From positions 2,604,001 through 2,668,000 of the forward strand of contig JAPXFQ010000082.1 in the NCBI GenBank assembly GCA_028564705.1: a stretch of 64,000 bases of DNA. Reading direction: 5' to 3'. This DNA is from Apricaphanius iberus (Eukaryota; Chordata; Actinopteri; Cyprinodontiformes; Aphaniidae). Under the pieces are notes generated by a model. It ran no database searches. It worked only from the letters and a program-made list of their open reading frames with translations, and had not been told where the DNA came from. Positions 55,901 through 63,687 of the stretch are shown here, in pieces. How positions within the stretch are numbered: the stretch's first letter is position 1; every line of letters begins with the position of its first letter. Both the position numbers and the translations under genes were made by a program.

Positions 55901-57057
55901 AAACAAGTGCAGTCTGGTTTTAGTATTTGTACCCATACCACTTTTTAACACATTTATACATCAGTTGATATCTTTGTTGATTAGCTTTGCCGTTGCACCT
56001 GCCAAATAGACTTCCCTCTGTTTAGATAAAATCTGATGTCATCTTATTTCTTATCTGGTCAACAAAACTTTACTTGACCATGATTGAGGACAAACCATGA
56101 TGGGATTATGACAAATACATAAAAAGAAAAATATATACGAGCCATTATCATCACTTCAAGAACAACTTTTGCTTCAACTATACAGCACTTGGTCCCAGGA
56201 CTACGGAGCCTGCAGGTCCTGCTAGTGTTCTGTGTGGTCTCAGCCTATGAGCTCGGCCCCGGTCCCATCTCGTGGTTCATTGCTGCTGAACTTTTCGACC
56301 AGCCTGGGAGACCTATTGCCATGGCCTTCACCAGCATGGTCAACTGGGGAGGGAAGTTCATTCTCGCCCTCCTCTTTCCTCCTTTACTGGTAAGTTTATA
56401 TGTAAGTTATATGTAATATGTATGTTTATATGTTTGGCCTTCACACATCATGACTAAGCAAGACTTTTGAAAAAGCCTAAAGAGAGGTAAATGGCTTGTT
56501 TTTAAACTGGCTCCTGTGTTCTTTGAACACATGAAGCAATGTGTGAATAGTCATCATTTCAAGCCAGTTTTATACAAGATATGTATAGTCAACGATATAT
56601 ATGAATTCTGTAGTTAATATGTAATACATTAATGGTAAATCTATCTCTAAAAGTATGAAATGAGGCTAATATCATTTTCTGAGTGAATTAATTATCAGCT
56701 GTTGACGGAAAGTGCATCAGAGAAGGAAGCCAGCAAAGATCATTTTTACATCCCTTCTGGTTTCATTGCATCAAACTGAAACCTTAAGAGACCCATTGGA
56801 TTGTTTAAAGGTAATGTGAAAAGTAATAAACATGGTGGTTATGCCCTTTTTTTGGTCTATTCTTCAATCTCTTACAGAAAATCATTGGGGCATACATCTA
56901 CTTGATTTTCATGGCCGTGGCTCTACTCGCCTTCACCTTCATTTGGCTCCGCCTCCCAGAGACAAAAGGTCGCACGTTTGAGGACATTGCGGAGGAGTTC
57001 CGAGGAGCAGAGGGAATCCCACTGCAAAACAGCAGCGGATTTAATACTTTTACCTGA
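43969..57057 (+). CDS. Class I GLUT-type sugar transporter (SLC2A family), complete
   Basis: Facilitative hexose carrier of the plasma membrane (major facilitator fold, 12 helices). Ten coding exons: 43969-43983, 44281-44379, 45253-45413, 45495-45735, 45893-46055, 47483-47667, 53777-53878, 55370-55471, 56186-56389, 56878-57057. All are GT-AG and in phase, giving 483 aa. Exon lengths 161, 241, 163 and 204 equal my recollection of human GLUT1. Motifs: N-glycosylation NCT at residue 45, YGRRNS after helix 2, LILGRM, PESPR after helix 6, QLSGFNA in helix 7, ERAGRR after helix 8, GPGPISWF in helix 10, PETKGRTF after helix 12. QLS in helix 7 and the exon plan place it in class I, but it matches none of GLUT1-4 closely. 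Changes at the sugar site: the GLUT1 Q282 position is Ser, Y292 is Asn and P387 is Ser; Q161, Q283, N288, N317, E380, W388 and W412 are kept. Probably a divergent fish paralogue; substrate unproven. Confidence 0.92.
44281..44379 (+). CDS. GLUT coding exon 2 (helix 1)
   Basis: 99 nt, acceptor TGTTTCAG, donor AAG|GTAAAA. Encodes SHLTATLLTSVLGAVLGPLQ then IGYHTGNVNAPAK, the helix 1 region with the family's GY-TG-(N)AP pattern. Confidence 0.95.
45253..45413 (+). CDS. GLUT coding exon 3 (loop 1 and helix 2)
   Basis: 161 nt, acceptor CTCTTCAG, donor GGGAG|GTAAGA. Encodes IIEEFFNCTW with the exofacial N-glycosylation site, then LTLLWSLSVSIKDFGALLGS and YLADSYGR. Confidence 0.95.
45495..45735 (+). 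CDS. GLUT coding exon 4 (helices 3-5)
   Basis: 241 nt, acceptor TTATGCAG, donor GGGATG|GTAAGT. Encodes RRNSILIANCLSVAAASIMF, FEVLILGRMVFGLFCGLVMS, ELSPTNLRGAF, and LNQVSLTLGTLIGM with the conserved Gln of helix 5. Confidence 0.96.
45893..46055 (+). CDS. GLUT coding exon 5 (helix 6, PESPR)
   Basis: 163 nt, acceptor TGCCATAG, donor GCTG|GTGGGT. Encodes VAGLETTLGTKSNWAMMLSL, then YLVLPFCPESPRYLLINQGE. Confidence 0.95.
46056..47482. other. GLUT intron 5, no feature
   Basis: 1.4 kb of AT-rich sequence without a recognised repeat or RNA gene. Confidence 0.45.
47483..47667 (+). CDS. GLUT coding exon 6 (central loop, helix 7)
   Basis: 185 nt, acceptor TCCTGCAG, donor AATGCA|GTAGGT. Encodes the central cytoplasmic loop (LLRLRRHAEKVSCELEEMKE) and helix 7, VNLGSQLSGFNA. 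Ser replaces the first Gln of the GLUT1 QQLSG. One codon shorter than the human counterpart. Confidence 0.95.
48228..49215. mobile_element. TTAA-target transposon nested in hAT copy 1
   Basis: 988 bp. The ends AGTACAACTGGCAT and ATGCCAGGTCCACT form an imperfect 14-bp inverted repeat. Flanks are TTGA (48224-48227) and TTAA (49216-49219); the empty site in hAT copy 2 near 59268 reads TTAA once. A TTAA duplication fits piggyBac or Kolobok types. No transposase recognised inside. Confidence 0.8.
49984..51132 (-). mobile_element. PIF/Harbinger-type element, copy B, nested in hAT copy 1
   Basis: 1149 bp. The ends are CTGTGTTTCCAGACCAAACG and, reversed, CGGTGTGTCCACACTGAACG, the same pair as copy A in opposite orientation. 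Flanks are TAA (49981-49983) and TTA (51133-51135); the empty site in hAT copy 2 (GATACAGACTTACACCTG near 60045) has one TTA. It keeps a longer interior than copy A, including a + strand remnant reading MEEILINIVANHPELHDTSS then LLYRDRN, which looks like the MADF domain of the DNA-binding protein that Harbinger elements carry. Confidence 0.85.
50280..50470 (+). pseudogene. MADF-domain remnant within Harbinger copy B
   Basis: The frame ending at 50471 reads QQDMEEILINIVANHPELHD then TSSLLYRDRNTKRNYLDRNA and stops soon after. A leading ILI.IV..HPELHD.S...Y.DRN pattern is typical of the MADF (Myb/SANT-like) fold. Only the first half of the domain remains, so it is not functional. Copy A lacks this part. 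Confidence 0.55.
52074..53133. mobile_element. Inverted-repeat transposon with GGGCCTATATnATGC ends
   Basis: The left end GGGCCTATATCATGC and the right end, reversed (GGGCCTATATTATGC), match at 14 of 15. About 1.06 kb, no transposase recognised, no clear target duplication. This end type is common in fish non-autonomous DNA transposons. Confidence 0.65.
53183..53452 (+). pseudogene. 28S rRNA 5' fragment, decayed
   Basis: Matches the start of large-subunit rRNA in order: CAGATCAGAT, then TTTAAGCATATTACTAAGCG and GAGGAAAA, GTAACAAAGAGGGAAGAGCG then CAGCGCC, a degenerate variable stretch, GGAAAGCAGCCTAAACTGGG then TGGCAAAC, and ATCTAAGGCTAAGTACC. The order and spacing fit roughly the first 300-400 nt of vertebrate 28S, with deletions in the GC-rich expansion segment. 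Substitutions throughout show it is a pseudogene inserted in GLUT intron 6, directly after the 52074-53133 element. Confidence 0.88.
53777..53878 (+). CDS. GLUT coding exon 7 (end of helix 7, helix 8)
   Basis: 102 nt, acceptor TATTCCAG, donor GCA|GTGAGT. Encodes IINYSTKMFQ and YLTLGVGVVNVTFTLVA; the Asn of VVN is the GLUT1 N317 counterpart. Phase 0 on both sides. Confidence 0.95.
54263..54815. mobile_element. CAAGTCC-rich fish DNA element
   Basis: Starts CCAGTGTTGTAGTCAAGTCA and ends GACTCGAGTCCAGGACTCAA then CTACTCCATCTCT. It has many short degenerate CAAGTC/AAGTCC motifs near both ends and an AT-rich middle. This make-up is typical of a widespread fish non-autonomous element whose superfamily I cannot fix. 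Lies in GLUT intron 7. Confidence 0.65.
54816..55369. other. GLUT intron 7 remainder, no feature
   Basis: AT-rich, ending in a pyrimidine tract before the next exon. Confidence 0.45.
55370..55471 (+). CDS. GLUT coding exon 8 (ERAGRR, helix 9)
   Basis: 102 nt, acceptor TATCCCCAG, donor CTG|GTAAGT. Encodes FFFMERAGRRKLLLIGFLSI then AVCNLIITIVESVL, with the conserved loop between helices 8 and 9. Confidence 0.95.
55472..56185. other. GLUT intron 8, no feature
   Basis: Non-coding. No repeat identified. Confidence 0.45.
56186..56389 (+). CDS. GLUT coding exon 9 (helices 10-11)
   Basis: 204 nt, acceptor CTATACAG, donor CTG|GTAAGT. Encodes YELGPGPISWFIAAELFDQP, GRPIAMA and MVNWGGKF, keeping the Glu, Trp and Asn-Trp positions that line the sugar pathway in GLUT1 but with Ser for the Pro of GPGPIPWF. 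Confidence 0.96.
56390..56877. other. GLUT intron 9, no feature
   Basis: AT-rich non-coding sequence. Nothing recognised. Confidence 0.45.
56878..57057 (+). CDS. GLUT coding exon 10 (helix 12, C-terminal tail)
   Basis: 180 nt including the stop, acceptor CTCTTACAG. Encodes KIIGAYIYLIFMAVALLAFT, LRLPETKGRTFEDIAEEFRG and a short tail ending FNTFT. The tail is shorter than in GLUT1 or GLUT4 and lacks the PDZ-type end of GLUT1. Confidence 0.96.
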   Translation, partial: KIIGAYIYLIFMAVALLAFTFIWLRLPETKGRTFEDIAEEFRGAEGIPLQNSSGFNTFT

Positions 57058-57121
57058 AGAGCAGCTCATTGCTTCTCAATGATGATCCAGAAAAAAAAAC
57101 TATCTGCTCAGCCTGCCAAAA

Positions 57122-57127
57122 AATAAA
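57122..57127 (+). other. GLUT poly(A) signal
   Basis: AATAAA, 64 nt after the stop codon. It implies a very short 3' UTR. Confidence 0.65.
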
Positions 57128-57239
57128 AAAATATTCATGTTACTCATGTTCTTGACTTTTCTTTATGGGGTTCATTACACCTCAGATAACATTTTTCCTC
57201 CAGAAAGCTAATGTTGGCAAACTTACTGTTTACTGTATG

Positions 57240-57610
57240 TTCTGGATTCTAGTATGTGGAGCAATGAGATTAAAACAGAAGCTTTAGCCTATGGATCATT
57301 GGCATGTCTGGAGGAGGAATAATGAAACATTTGCTGAAAACAAGCCATTACCATGCTCTCTGTAAAGTATAGTGATGGCTCAGTGATGATCTGGGGTTGC
57401 ATGGCTTCCTCTGGTACAGGAATCCTACAATGTTTGAATGGCAAGATGGATTAAGTCGATTTTCAGAAAATCTTAAGAGAAAATATCATGCCAGCTTTAA
57501 ACAGGGTGGTGATTGGGCTTCATTAGACATTCAAACATTAAGTTCTTGTTCATTTGTGTATTGCAAACAGCTGAATGATTGAGGATTTCACCATAAAAAA
57601 GAAATAAATT
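57240..57610 (+). pseudogene. Tc1-like transposase fossil
   Basis: Decayed wording of the Tc1 catalytic core: AGTGATGGCTCAGTGATGAT then CTGGGGTTGCATGGCTTCCT near 57371-57410, corresponding to the GGxxMVWGCMA segment. Frameshifted and without ends. Confidence 0.55.
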
Positions 57611-58654
57611 ACAGTGGATATGGACCTGCAAATTTTACATAATTAATTTTAAATGTCCGTATACTGAGAGTGTGTGAAATTGAAGTCGTATAACTTGGTT
57701 ATGTGCACAAACCAGTAAAGCTGGTCCTGAAAGTCATTTCGATTGCACTGAATAGAAATGATCTTTCAAAGTTTGATACTAAATAATTTTGTATTTGCAA
57801 AGGAAAATAGTTCATAAATACCACATTTCAATCGTAGACAAAGTTGCAAATATGTGGGTTTAGTGGGAACAAATCATTTTTAATGAATGCTATTATCAAC
57901 TCTAGTTTTTTTTTTAGTATTATCATTTTCTTAGGTTTCTAGTTATATAAAAAAAACACAAATTTAATTATATGTCCATCCTAAATATGTTAAATAAATG
58001 TGTTCACTTTTTTGAACGTTGTCGTTAAAAATGATCAAGAATAGATTGTTATATTAGAAACAATGCAGCATTAGATTGTGAAGGGATTTTAACACATTGT
58101 TATAATAGATTCATAGTAATCAAATAGCAAAAATAATATGTTTAAAACACAAATTGATCTATTTAATTGAGTGTTTTGTATTTAACTGAGTGTTGCATAA
58201 TAGACAGCTGCACTTATGCAAATGGATAAGGACGGTTAATGTACTGTAGCTCACAAATAGTGACACTAGGGGGACCTAAAGGACCATTTCTATCAGAAGG
58301 AGCATTTAAATACAGTTTTAATACAGCAAATAATAGGGTTATATTGCAGAGACAGTGCTATATGTTTTCAGTGATGTGTTAATCTCTGTTAGACTGACAG
58401 TATCTTTCTGAAAGAACATGAGTACTATGCTTGTCAGAAAACACATAACATTGATATTGTCACACATTTTAGGGTGGATATAAAGTAATTCACATTTTAG
58501 CTCCCATGGTAAACTTTTTGTGTCTACATCTGACTTAATTTGGGTGACATCACTCTGACAGAAATAATGTTTTTACACCAGGTCTTTCTGTGTAAAGGCC
58601 AAGAGGACAAGGTTACAATAGGCTACAGACACAACAAGATTATAGTTACCAAAT
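57611..58654. other. Intergenic, no feature
   Basis: AT-rich sequence. Nothing recognised. Confidence 0.4.
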
Positions 58655-58800
58655 GTTCTAGTACTATGGGGAACCTAAGTCTCCTCCCCTTCCTGTCGGC
58701 CCACAGGCTCCTGGTCAAAGAAATAATGAATGGAAGTCCATAGAGTGATAAAAGTTATTTTCTTGTCCGATTTGTCTTATATCCTGAATCACATATATGT
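58655..58800 (+). repeat. Solitary arm of the inverted-repeat element at 35084
   Basis: Shares with 35091-35220, in order: CTATGGGGA(A/G)CCTAA, CCTCCCCTTCC, GTCGGCCCA, AATAATGAATGGAAGT, GATAAAAGTTATTTTCT, and CCTGAATCACA. No second arm found nearby. Confidence 0.7.
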
Positions 58801-58971
58801 TTTACCTTAGTTTAAATGATAACTAATGATGCGCGTTTTACCTGTTTTTCAAATGATTTGGGAATTATTTGAGTTTTAAAATTTACAATTAAGATGCCTA
58901 CATTATGCCATTTCTGGTATTGACATTATTTTCTCAAGAGAATCTCAAGACCCCACACTTACCTGTTCGTG

Positions 58972-59010
58972 ACCCCAAATTTGGGAACTGAACCCCAAAT
59001 TTGGGAACTG
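58972..59010. repeat. Two-copy 20-bp tandem repeat with internal palindrome
   Basis: ACCCCAAATTTGGGAACTG occurs at 58972-58990 and 58992-59010. Each copy contains the palindrome CCCAAATTTGGG. Confidence 0.85.
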
Positions 59011-60204
59011 CTACTCTAGACTACTCAGAATAGGGGTGGATAAGGAGCCTGTAGAGCTATAATGAGGAATTCAGACTTAAGCATTGCAGTTACACTCTAT
59101 ATAGACCCAGTGTTGGGGAGAATACTTTGCAAATGTATTTAATTACAGAATACTGAATACCTGCTTTGAAATTCATTTTGTAACTTATTCCGTTACTTTG
59201 CTGAATCCTGGTACTGTATTCTAAATAATTGGAATACTTCCCATTAAAAACAGCATTTAAGTCTATTAAATGTCACAAAATGCGCTGGTAGCTACTCCCG
59301 CTGGAAAACAGAGGGCATATTAATGCTAAACATTAGGTACTGACTAAGAAAAAATAAAGTATTTAGATATTTTTGGCATCACACTGCTACCTCTCAGTGA
59401 CAAAAAAACAACAAAAACAACCAACCAAACAAACAAACTGCTTTTTAGCGGTAAAATTTATTTACATTTGATTAGATTTCATACTTAGTCATTTGAAATG
59501 AAGTATAGCTGTTTATCAGCCACATACAATTAGCCTATCTGCGACTTTCTGTTATAAATATGCAAAGTATTGTAAACTGACATTCATTGCACTCCAAATG
59601 AAAATCTTTTATCCCCCATCACAACAACATATAATCAAGCTAACATGTCAGATTCATCCAACACCGACACTGTAGCTGTGAGAAATTACCTAACTAACAC
59701 AATACAGGACATATTATTATTTGTCCATTATTTACAAATAATGGACAAAAAAACAACAACAAAAAATACAGTGGTAGAGGTCTTTGTTTTGTTTTTGTAC
59801 ATCGTTGCAGTGTCTTTTAATTTTTTAGCAACTTTCATATACCTTGAAAGGCTGACCAGCCGGATGCATTGTATCTAGTTTGTTGTTGATATTGTTGATG
59901 TGCAGCGGTGTAGTTTCTGAAGACCCACCAGCAAAGTTTATACAAAAATGTAAGAATTTTCCCACCTGGATCACCAATTACCTTTGGAAAAAAATATTTT
60001 AGGTGGTAATACGAATCTGCCACTTCATTAATTGATACAGACTTACACCTGCTCCAGCAATCACTGGAATTTGCCTGCATACTTAGCAGTTTGATATCAG
60101 AAGCATTGCGGTGCAAGGCTATGACTAGTGATGCCAGATTTCATCTTTTCCTCCATTTTAACCATCATGGCTTTAGTCAGGCTTTTGTCAGGAATGCTTT
60201 AATG

Positions 60205-60661
60205 GGAGCACGCGCAGCTCACCTCACAGCTAGAAGGTCCTGGGTGTGATTCCTGCCGCGGACGCTGTGGGTGTGTTTGTTCCTCCATATCATCGGCACC
60301 CACACCCTGTGTGGGGTTGGCGATAGGGCCTTTCTGTGTGGAGTTTGCATGTTCTCCCTGTTTTCCCTTGAGTAGCTAATGTGAGCTACTCCCACAAAAA
60401 CATGCACCAGTTCTGGGCTGTATACTGTCTCCTCCTGGCTGACTGGGGTACCTGAGGGGTTGGGGAGGATCTGGCTGGAATAACGTGCTATGTCGAGCTG
60501 GGGAAATCCTGCTCCCTCAGGTGACAAGAAGGGCCTGCTCACTCCTTAAGCAGGAAAGTGGCTTGTGCTCAGTGCTTGGCCCTCCCACAGGTGGCAGAGC
60601 GAGAGCAATACCCAGAACTGGAATTAAGTAGGAAAACTGATAAATAATGGGAAAAACTGTG

Positions 60662-60712
<51 letters not shown>

Positions 60713-60728
60713 AAAATATAAATAAAAT
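60205..60728 (+). mobile_element. tRNA-headed SINE nested in hAT copy 2
   Basis: Flanked by GGAATGCTTTAATG (60191-60204) and GGAATGCTTGAATG (60729-60742), a 14-bp duplication with one mismatch. hAT copy 1 near 51276 (GGAATGCGCGAAAG) is the empty site. The head contains AGAAGGTCCTGGGTGTGATT (box B-like), the body CATGGAGTTTGCATGTTC-type wording, and the 3' end is a TA repeat and A-rich tail. Confidence 0.85.
60665..60708. repeat. (AT)n microsatellite
   Basis: 44 bp of AT repeats at the 3' end of the SINE. Produces the Tyr-Ile open frame on the other strand. Confidence 0.95.
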
Positions 60729-60849
60729 GGAATGCTTGAATGAAATCTAGCATCACTTTAAAAAAAAAAGGAATTGCGAGAGAGTTGCCATTGAATGCAT
60801 CATTTCCTTCACTGCTAGTAGGTTCATCTGGCTGTGGTTGGGTCTCCAA

Positions 60850-60872
60850 ACCCCCCCCCCCCCCCCCCCCCC
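60850..60872. repeat. Poly-C tract, 23 bp
   Basis: Uninterrupted run of 23 C on the + strand within hAT copy 2. The matching position in copy 1 (near 51393) is only CTCCAATCCCTCC. Confidence 0.9.
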
Positions 60873-61113
60873 AGCTTTGGAGCTGAATCCATACCTGGCA
60901 ACTCACGGTAATGTTGCCGCTTGCAGGTCGGTAGTGTTTCGGCCATAGGATCTCTATGGGTTCGGCGGCATGTTGTTTAGGGGCATTATGGTACGGTCTA
61001 CACAACGTGGAGACACACATTTCCCAAAGCTTATATCTTTCAGGAGGAAAGTGGAAAACACACACGTATTCCAATGGTACTGCCATTACATGTATTCCGT
61101 TACTGTCCAATAC

Positions 61114-61626
61114 TATAGACCATAACTGAATGATTTAGGTGTAAGAAGGACAAATTTAAAAGCATGATATTTCCACTTTAATAGATTCCGAGCACCAGAC
61201 CAGATATCAATGGCATGTAATCACATGAGAGATGAACGGAAACTGTCTCGAAGGGCTTATTGTCTGCCAGCCCTAAGCCTTAGATCTGTTGATCTCCTTT
61301 GGAGTGTGGGTCTCACCACACATAATTTAGCATCCCACCTGCAACTGTCTTCCTCTAAATGTGTCAGTTTGATGGGGGTTTGATTGCGATTTAGAAATAT
61401 ATAAAGTATATATAAAAAAACTGTTTGAACAAAAGGTGTGGGAAAACTTTTACAAATGACAGGGCAAAGACTGACTATTATTCGTTCACGAGTGGTTATG
61501 TCAGTCATTTTACAAACAAGTCTTAATAAAATATAAAAATGAAAGCAATAAAAATAAAAGCAAAAAAATATATATAAAAAATAAAAGCAATAAAAAAGTT
61601 GCTGCACATCCCACACTTAGTGTTTC
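61114..61626. other. Upstream of the TCR V segment, no feature
   Basis: A- and T-rich. The long - strand open frame 61257-61616 is low-complexity Phe/Tyr from an A-rich tract. Nothing recognised. Confidence 0.4.
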
Positions 61627-61667
61627 CTGTTTCTTCTCTAACTGGTAAACAGTTAGAGAAGAAACAG
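61627..61667. repeat. Perfect 18-bp inverted repeat upstream of TCR V
   Basis: CTGTTTCTTCTCTAACTG (61627-61644), loop GTAAA, then its exact reverse complement (61650-61667). It lies 110 bp before the leader ATG, in the promoter region of the V segment. Confidence 0.92.
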
Positions 61668-61776
61668 TCTCCTGACGCCTCCCCCTATCGCTATGTTTAA
61701 ACCTGATGCTGCTACTAAACAGACAGGATATGAAATGAGAGCTAGCCTCATAGAATCACATCTCAGCTACTTCAGT

Positions 61777-62211
61777 ATGATCTTTATGATGTTCATATAT
61801 ATTTTTTCATATTTGCCTGAAATTTTTGGTAAGAGGAAGACACTTTCAAATACAACACAAAGACAGAAATGTCTAAATTTTAAACAGTTTTTTGCTTCTC
61901 AACAGGTGCTTCTGACTCCAAACATGTTGACCAGACTCCCCCTTTCCTCATTAAGAAAACTGGTGAATCTGTGGACAAGGAGATCAAATGTTCACACAAC
62001 ATACAAAATCATGAGGTTATTCTGTGGTACAAGCAAGACAAACAGAAAACTTTGAAGCTCCTGGGATATCTAAATCTGGTATATCCCAGTGTTGAAAAAG
62101 ATGTGAAAGAAAAAATCAGCTTTGATGGAGATGGGCGCAAACAATCCAGCCTCAATATTTCTGATCTTACAGTGGTCGACACTGCTGTGTATTTTTGTGC
62201 TGCCAAGTATG
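61777..62211 (+). CDS. T-cell receptor variable segment (probably TRBV)
   Basis: Germline V gene segment for an antigen receptor chain. Leader exon 61777-61828 (MIFMMFIYIFSYLPEIF, hydrophobic), donor TTTG|GTAAGA. V exon 61906-62211 after CTTCTCAACAG. The domain keeps all immunoglobulin-V landmarks: Cys in EIKCSH, Trp in VILWYKQ, LKLLGYL, and DLTVVDTAVYFCAA with the second Cys. No stop or frameshift, so apparently functional. The coding end is directly followed by a 23-bp-spacer recombination signal, proving a rearranging segment rather than a non-rearranging V-domain gene. WYKQ...LKLLGYL and DTAVYFCAA favour the beta chain; alpha, delta or gamma is not excluded. No D, J or C segment lies in the window. 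Confidence 0.9.
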
Positions 62212-62250
62212 CACAGTGCTGCAGGTTTACAGAAACTCAATGCAAAAACC
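62212..62250 (+). promoter_or_regulatory. Recombination signal sequence, 23-bp spacer
   Basis: Perfect heptamer CACAGTG (62212-62218), 23-bp spacer (62219-62241), nonamer GCAAAAACC (62242-62250; 8 of 9 to consensus ACAAAAACC). This is the RAG1/RAG2 cleavage signal at the 3' side of a V segment. Confidence 0.95.
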
Positions 62251-62394
62251 ATCCTGTTACAATCATCAAAATGACACCTGCAGCATACTCCTAACAGCTG
62301 GATAAATTCTCACATCAGTTTAATCTCATCCTCCTGTAGTCAGACTGGAATACATGAAAACAATAGTTATATCCAATACTTAAAGTAAACTACT

Positions 62395-62935
62395 TTAGGC
62401 AAGGCAATTTTAATTGTAAAGCACACTTTCAACACAAGTCAATTCACAGGTGCTTTATAAGATTTGGTGGTAAAGAAACCAAACATATGATAAGAGCATG
62501 GAAAGTAAAGAAAAAACAAAAAAAACCATTTAATTAAAAACAGCAGTTTAGTAAAAGCATAAATAAAAATGTGTGTCAAAAAAATTTGATTAGAACATTA
62601 CTCAAAGGGAGTTCTAAAGAGTAGAGTTTGAATTCTTGATTTAAAAGAGCTCAGAGCACGATTCCAGTCATCAGGAAGTCTGTTCCAGATTTGTGGAGCA
62701 TAGAAGCTGAAAGCTGCTTCTCCATGTTTGGTTGTAATCCTAGGGATGTTTAGTAAACTAGAGTTAGAGGACATGAGTGGTCTGCTGGGTTGGTATAGTG
62801 ACAACAGGTCTTCAACATAGTTTGGTGCTAAATTGGTGCTATGATTCTTCTGCTGACCATTATTGTGTATGTGAGACAGGTCACTGAGTCTAAACTGTGA
62901 AAAAATACTGTGTGTGTTCACTGTGATTCTGTGTT
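62395..62935 (-). mobile_element. L2/CR1-like LINE 3' end, 5'-truncated
   Basis: An open - strand frame 62921-62598 encodes the C-terminal end of a reverse transcriptase protein: YQPSRPLMSSNSSLLNIPRI, then TTKHGEAAFSFYAPQIWNRL, then SFKSRIQTLLF. Then follows a 3' non-coding tail to about 62395. The RT core is absent. Related to 32735-33235. Confidence 0.75.
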
Positions 62936-63684
62936 GTTGTGCTGGAAATAAAGACGTGCTGCCCCGGTAAGGAGGCCAGTCATTGCAGATATGCTGCTTT
63001 GGCTCCAGCTGAATTCAGGTGCGCATTGAAAACATAATTCTGTTGTCTTGGTGTGCTTTCTCTCTATCTCTGGGTGCATTTCTACAAGGTCTCGCTGAGG
63101 AACGTTGGGTCCTCTAAAAATCAGCAAATAGCAGTTCCTGATTGAAGACGGAGTTTATGCAGCAAAAGTAGCAAAGAGTAAAAGTTTTCAACCCCGACAA
63201 TTTTGGTGGAGAATGCGGGCAGAAGCTCCAGTGCAGAGAGACGGCGTGAGTAATGATTAATGAAATGATAAAATAGCAAATGGTTGTGAGAAAACAGTAA
63301 TATGTTTTTCTAAGTTCAACAGAGAGTGGAGAGCGGATAGGATCGATCTTTGATAGCACCCGGGTGATTTTGTATTAATCTGACCAGCGCTGCATCAAAT
63401 TAATAGGTATTGATTGATCTGAAGTTCTCATTTTAATGTTGTATGTCTGTCGATTATTTGGTTAAGAAATGGAGTAAGGAGCGGACCAAAGCTCAGGGAG
63501 TGGCCGTCTCTAGGTCTGGAGGGGACGCCCCGGACTGAGAGGCTCAGTGGGAACAGGATTCGCAGTAAGGGCTCAGTGAGGCCTTCTGTTAAGAACAGGA
63601 CTCCTGAGCAAGGCTGAGTGGTATTCTGACTCGTGGGTGAGCTCCACAAACAGAATTCAGTGGTTTCAGTGGTTGGTCCGTGTC
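62936..63684. other. No feature
   Basis: No V segment, exon or repeat recognised. Open frames on the - strand have no family resemblance. Confidence 0.4.
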
Positions 63685-63687
63685 TAA

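Larger units (their letters stand above)
59108..61113 (+). mobile_element. hAT-type non-autonomous transposon, copy 2 (with nested SINE)
   Basis: Starts CAGTGTTGGG; the right end is decayed to CCAATAC. Flanks TATAGACC at 59100-59107 and 61114-61121 match at 8 of 8 positions. Collinear with copy 1 (48066-51735) outside insertions, about 1.47 kb without the SINE at 60205-60728. It contains a 14-bp perfect inverted repeat TTTGTCCATTATTT at 59720-59749 not present in copy 1, and a C-run at 60850-60872. Confidence 0.88.

Noticed and set aside
60517..61110. 197-codon - strand open frame, the longest in the window
   Set aside because: Crosses a SINE, an AT repeat and a poly-C tract (giving a Gly run) inside hAT copy 2. 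Not a gene.
61257..61616. 119-codon - strand open frame rich in Phe and Tyr
   Set aside because: Comes from an A/T-rich low-complexity tract. No domain, no splice or promoter context.
62070..62252. - strand open frames across the TCR V exon
   Set aside because: Shadows of the V exon on the opposite strand.
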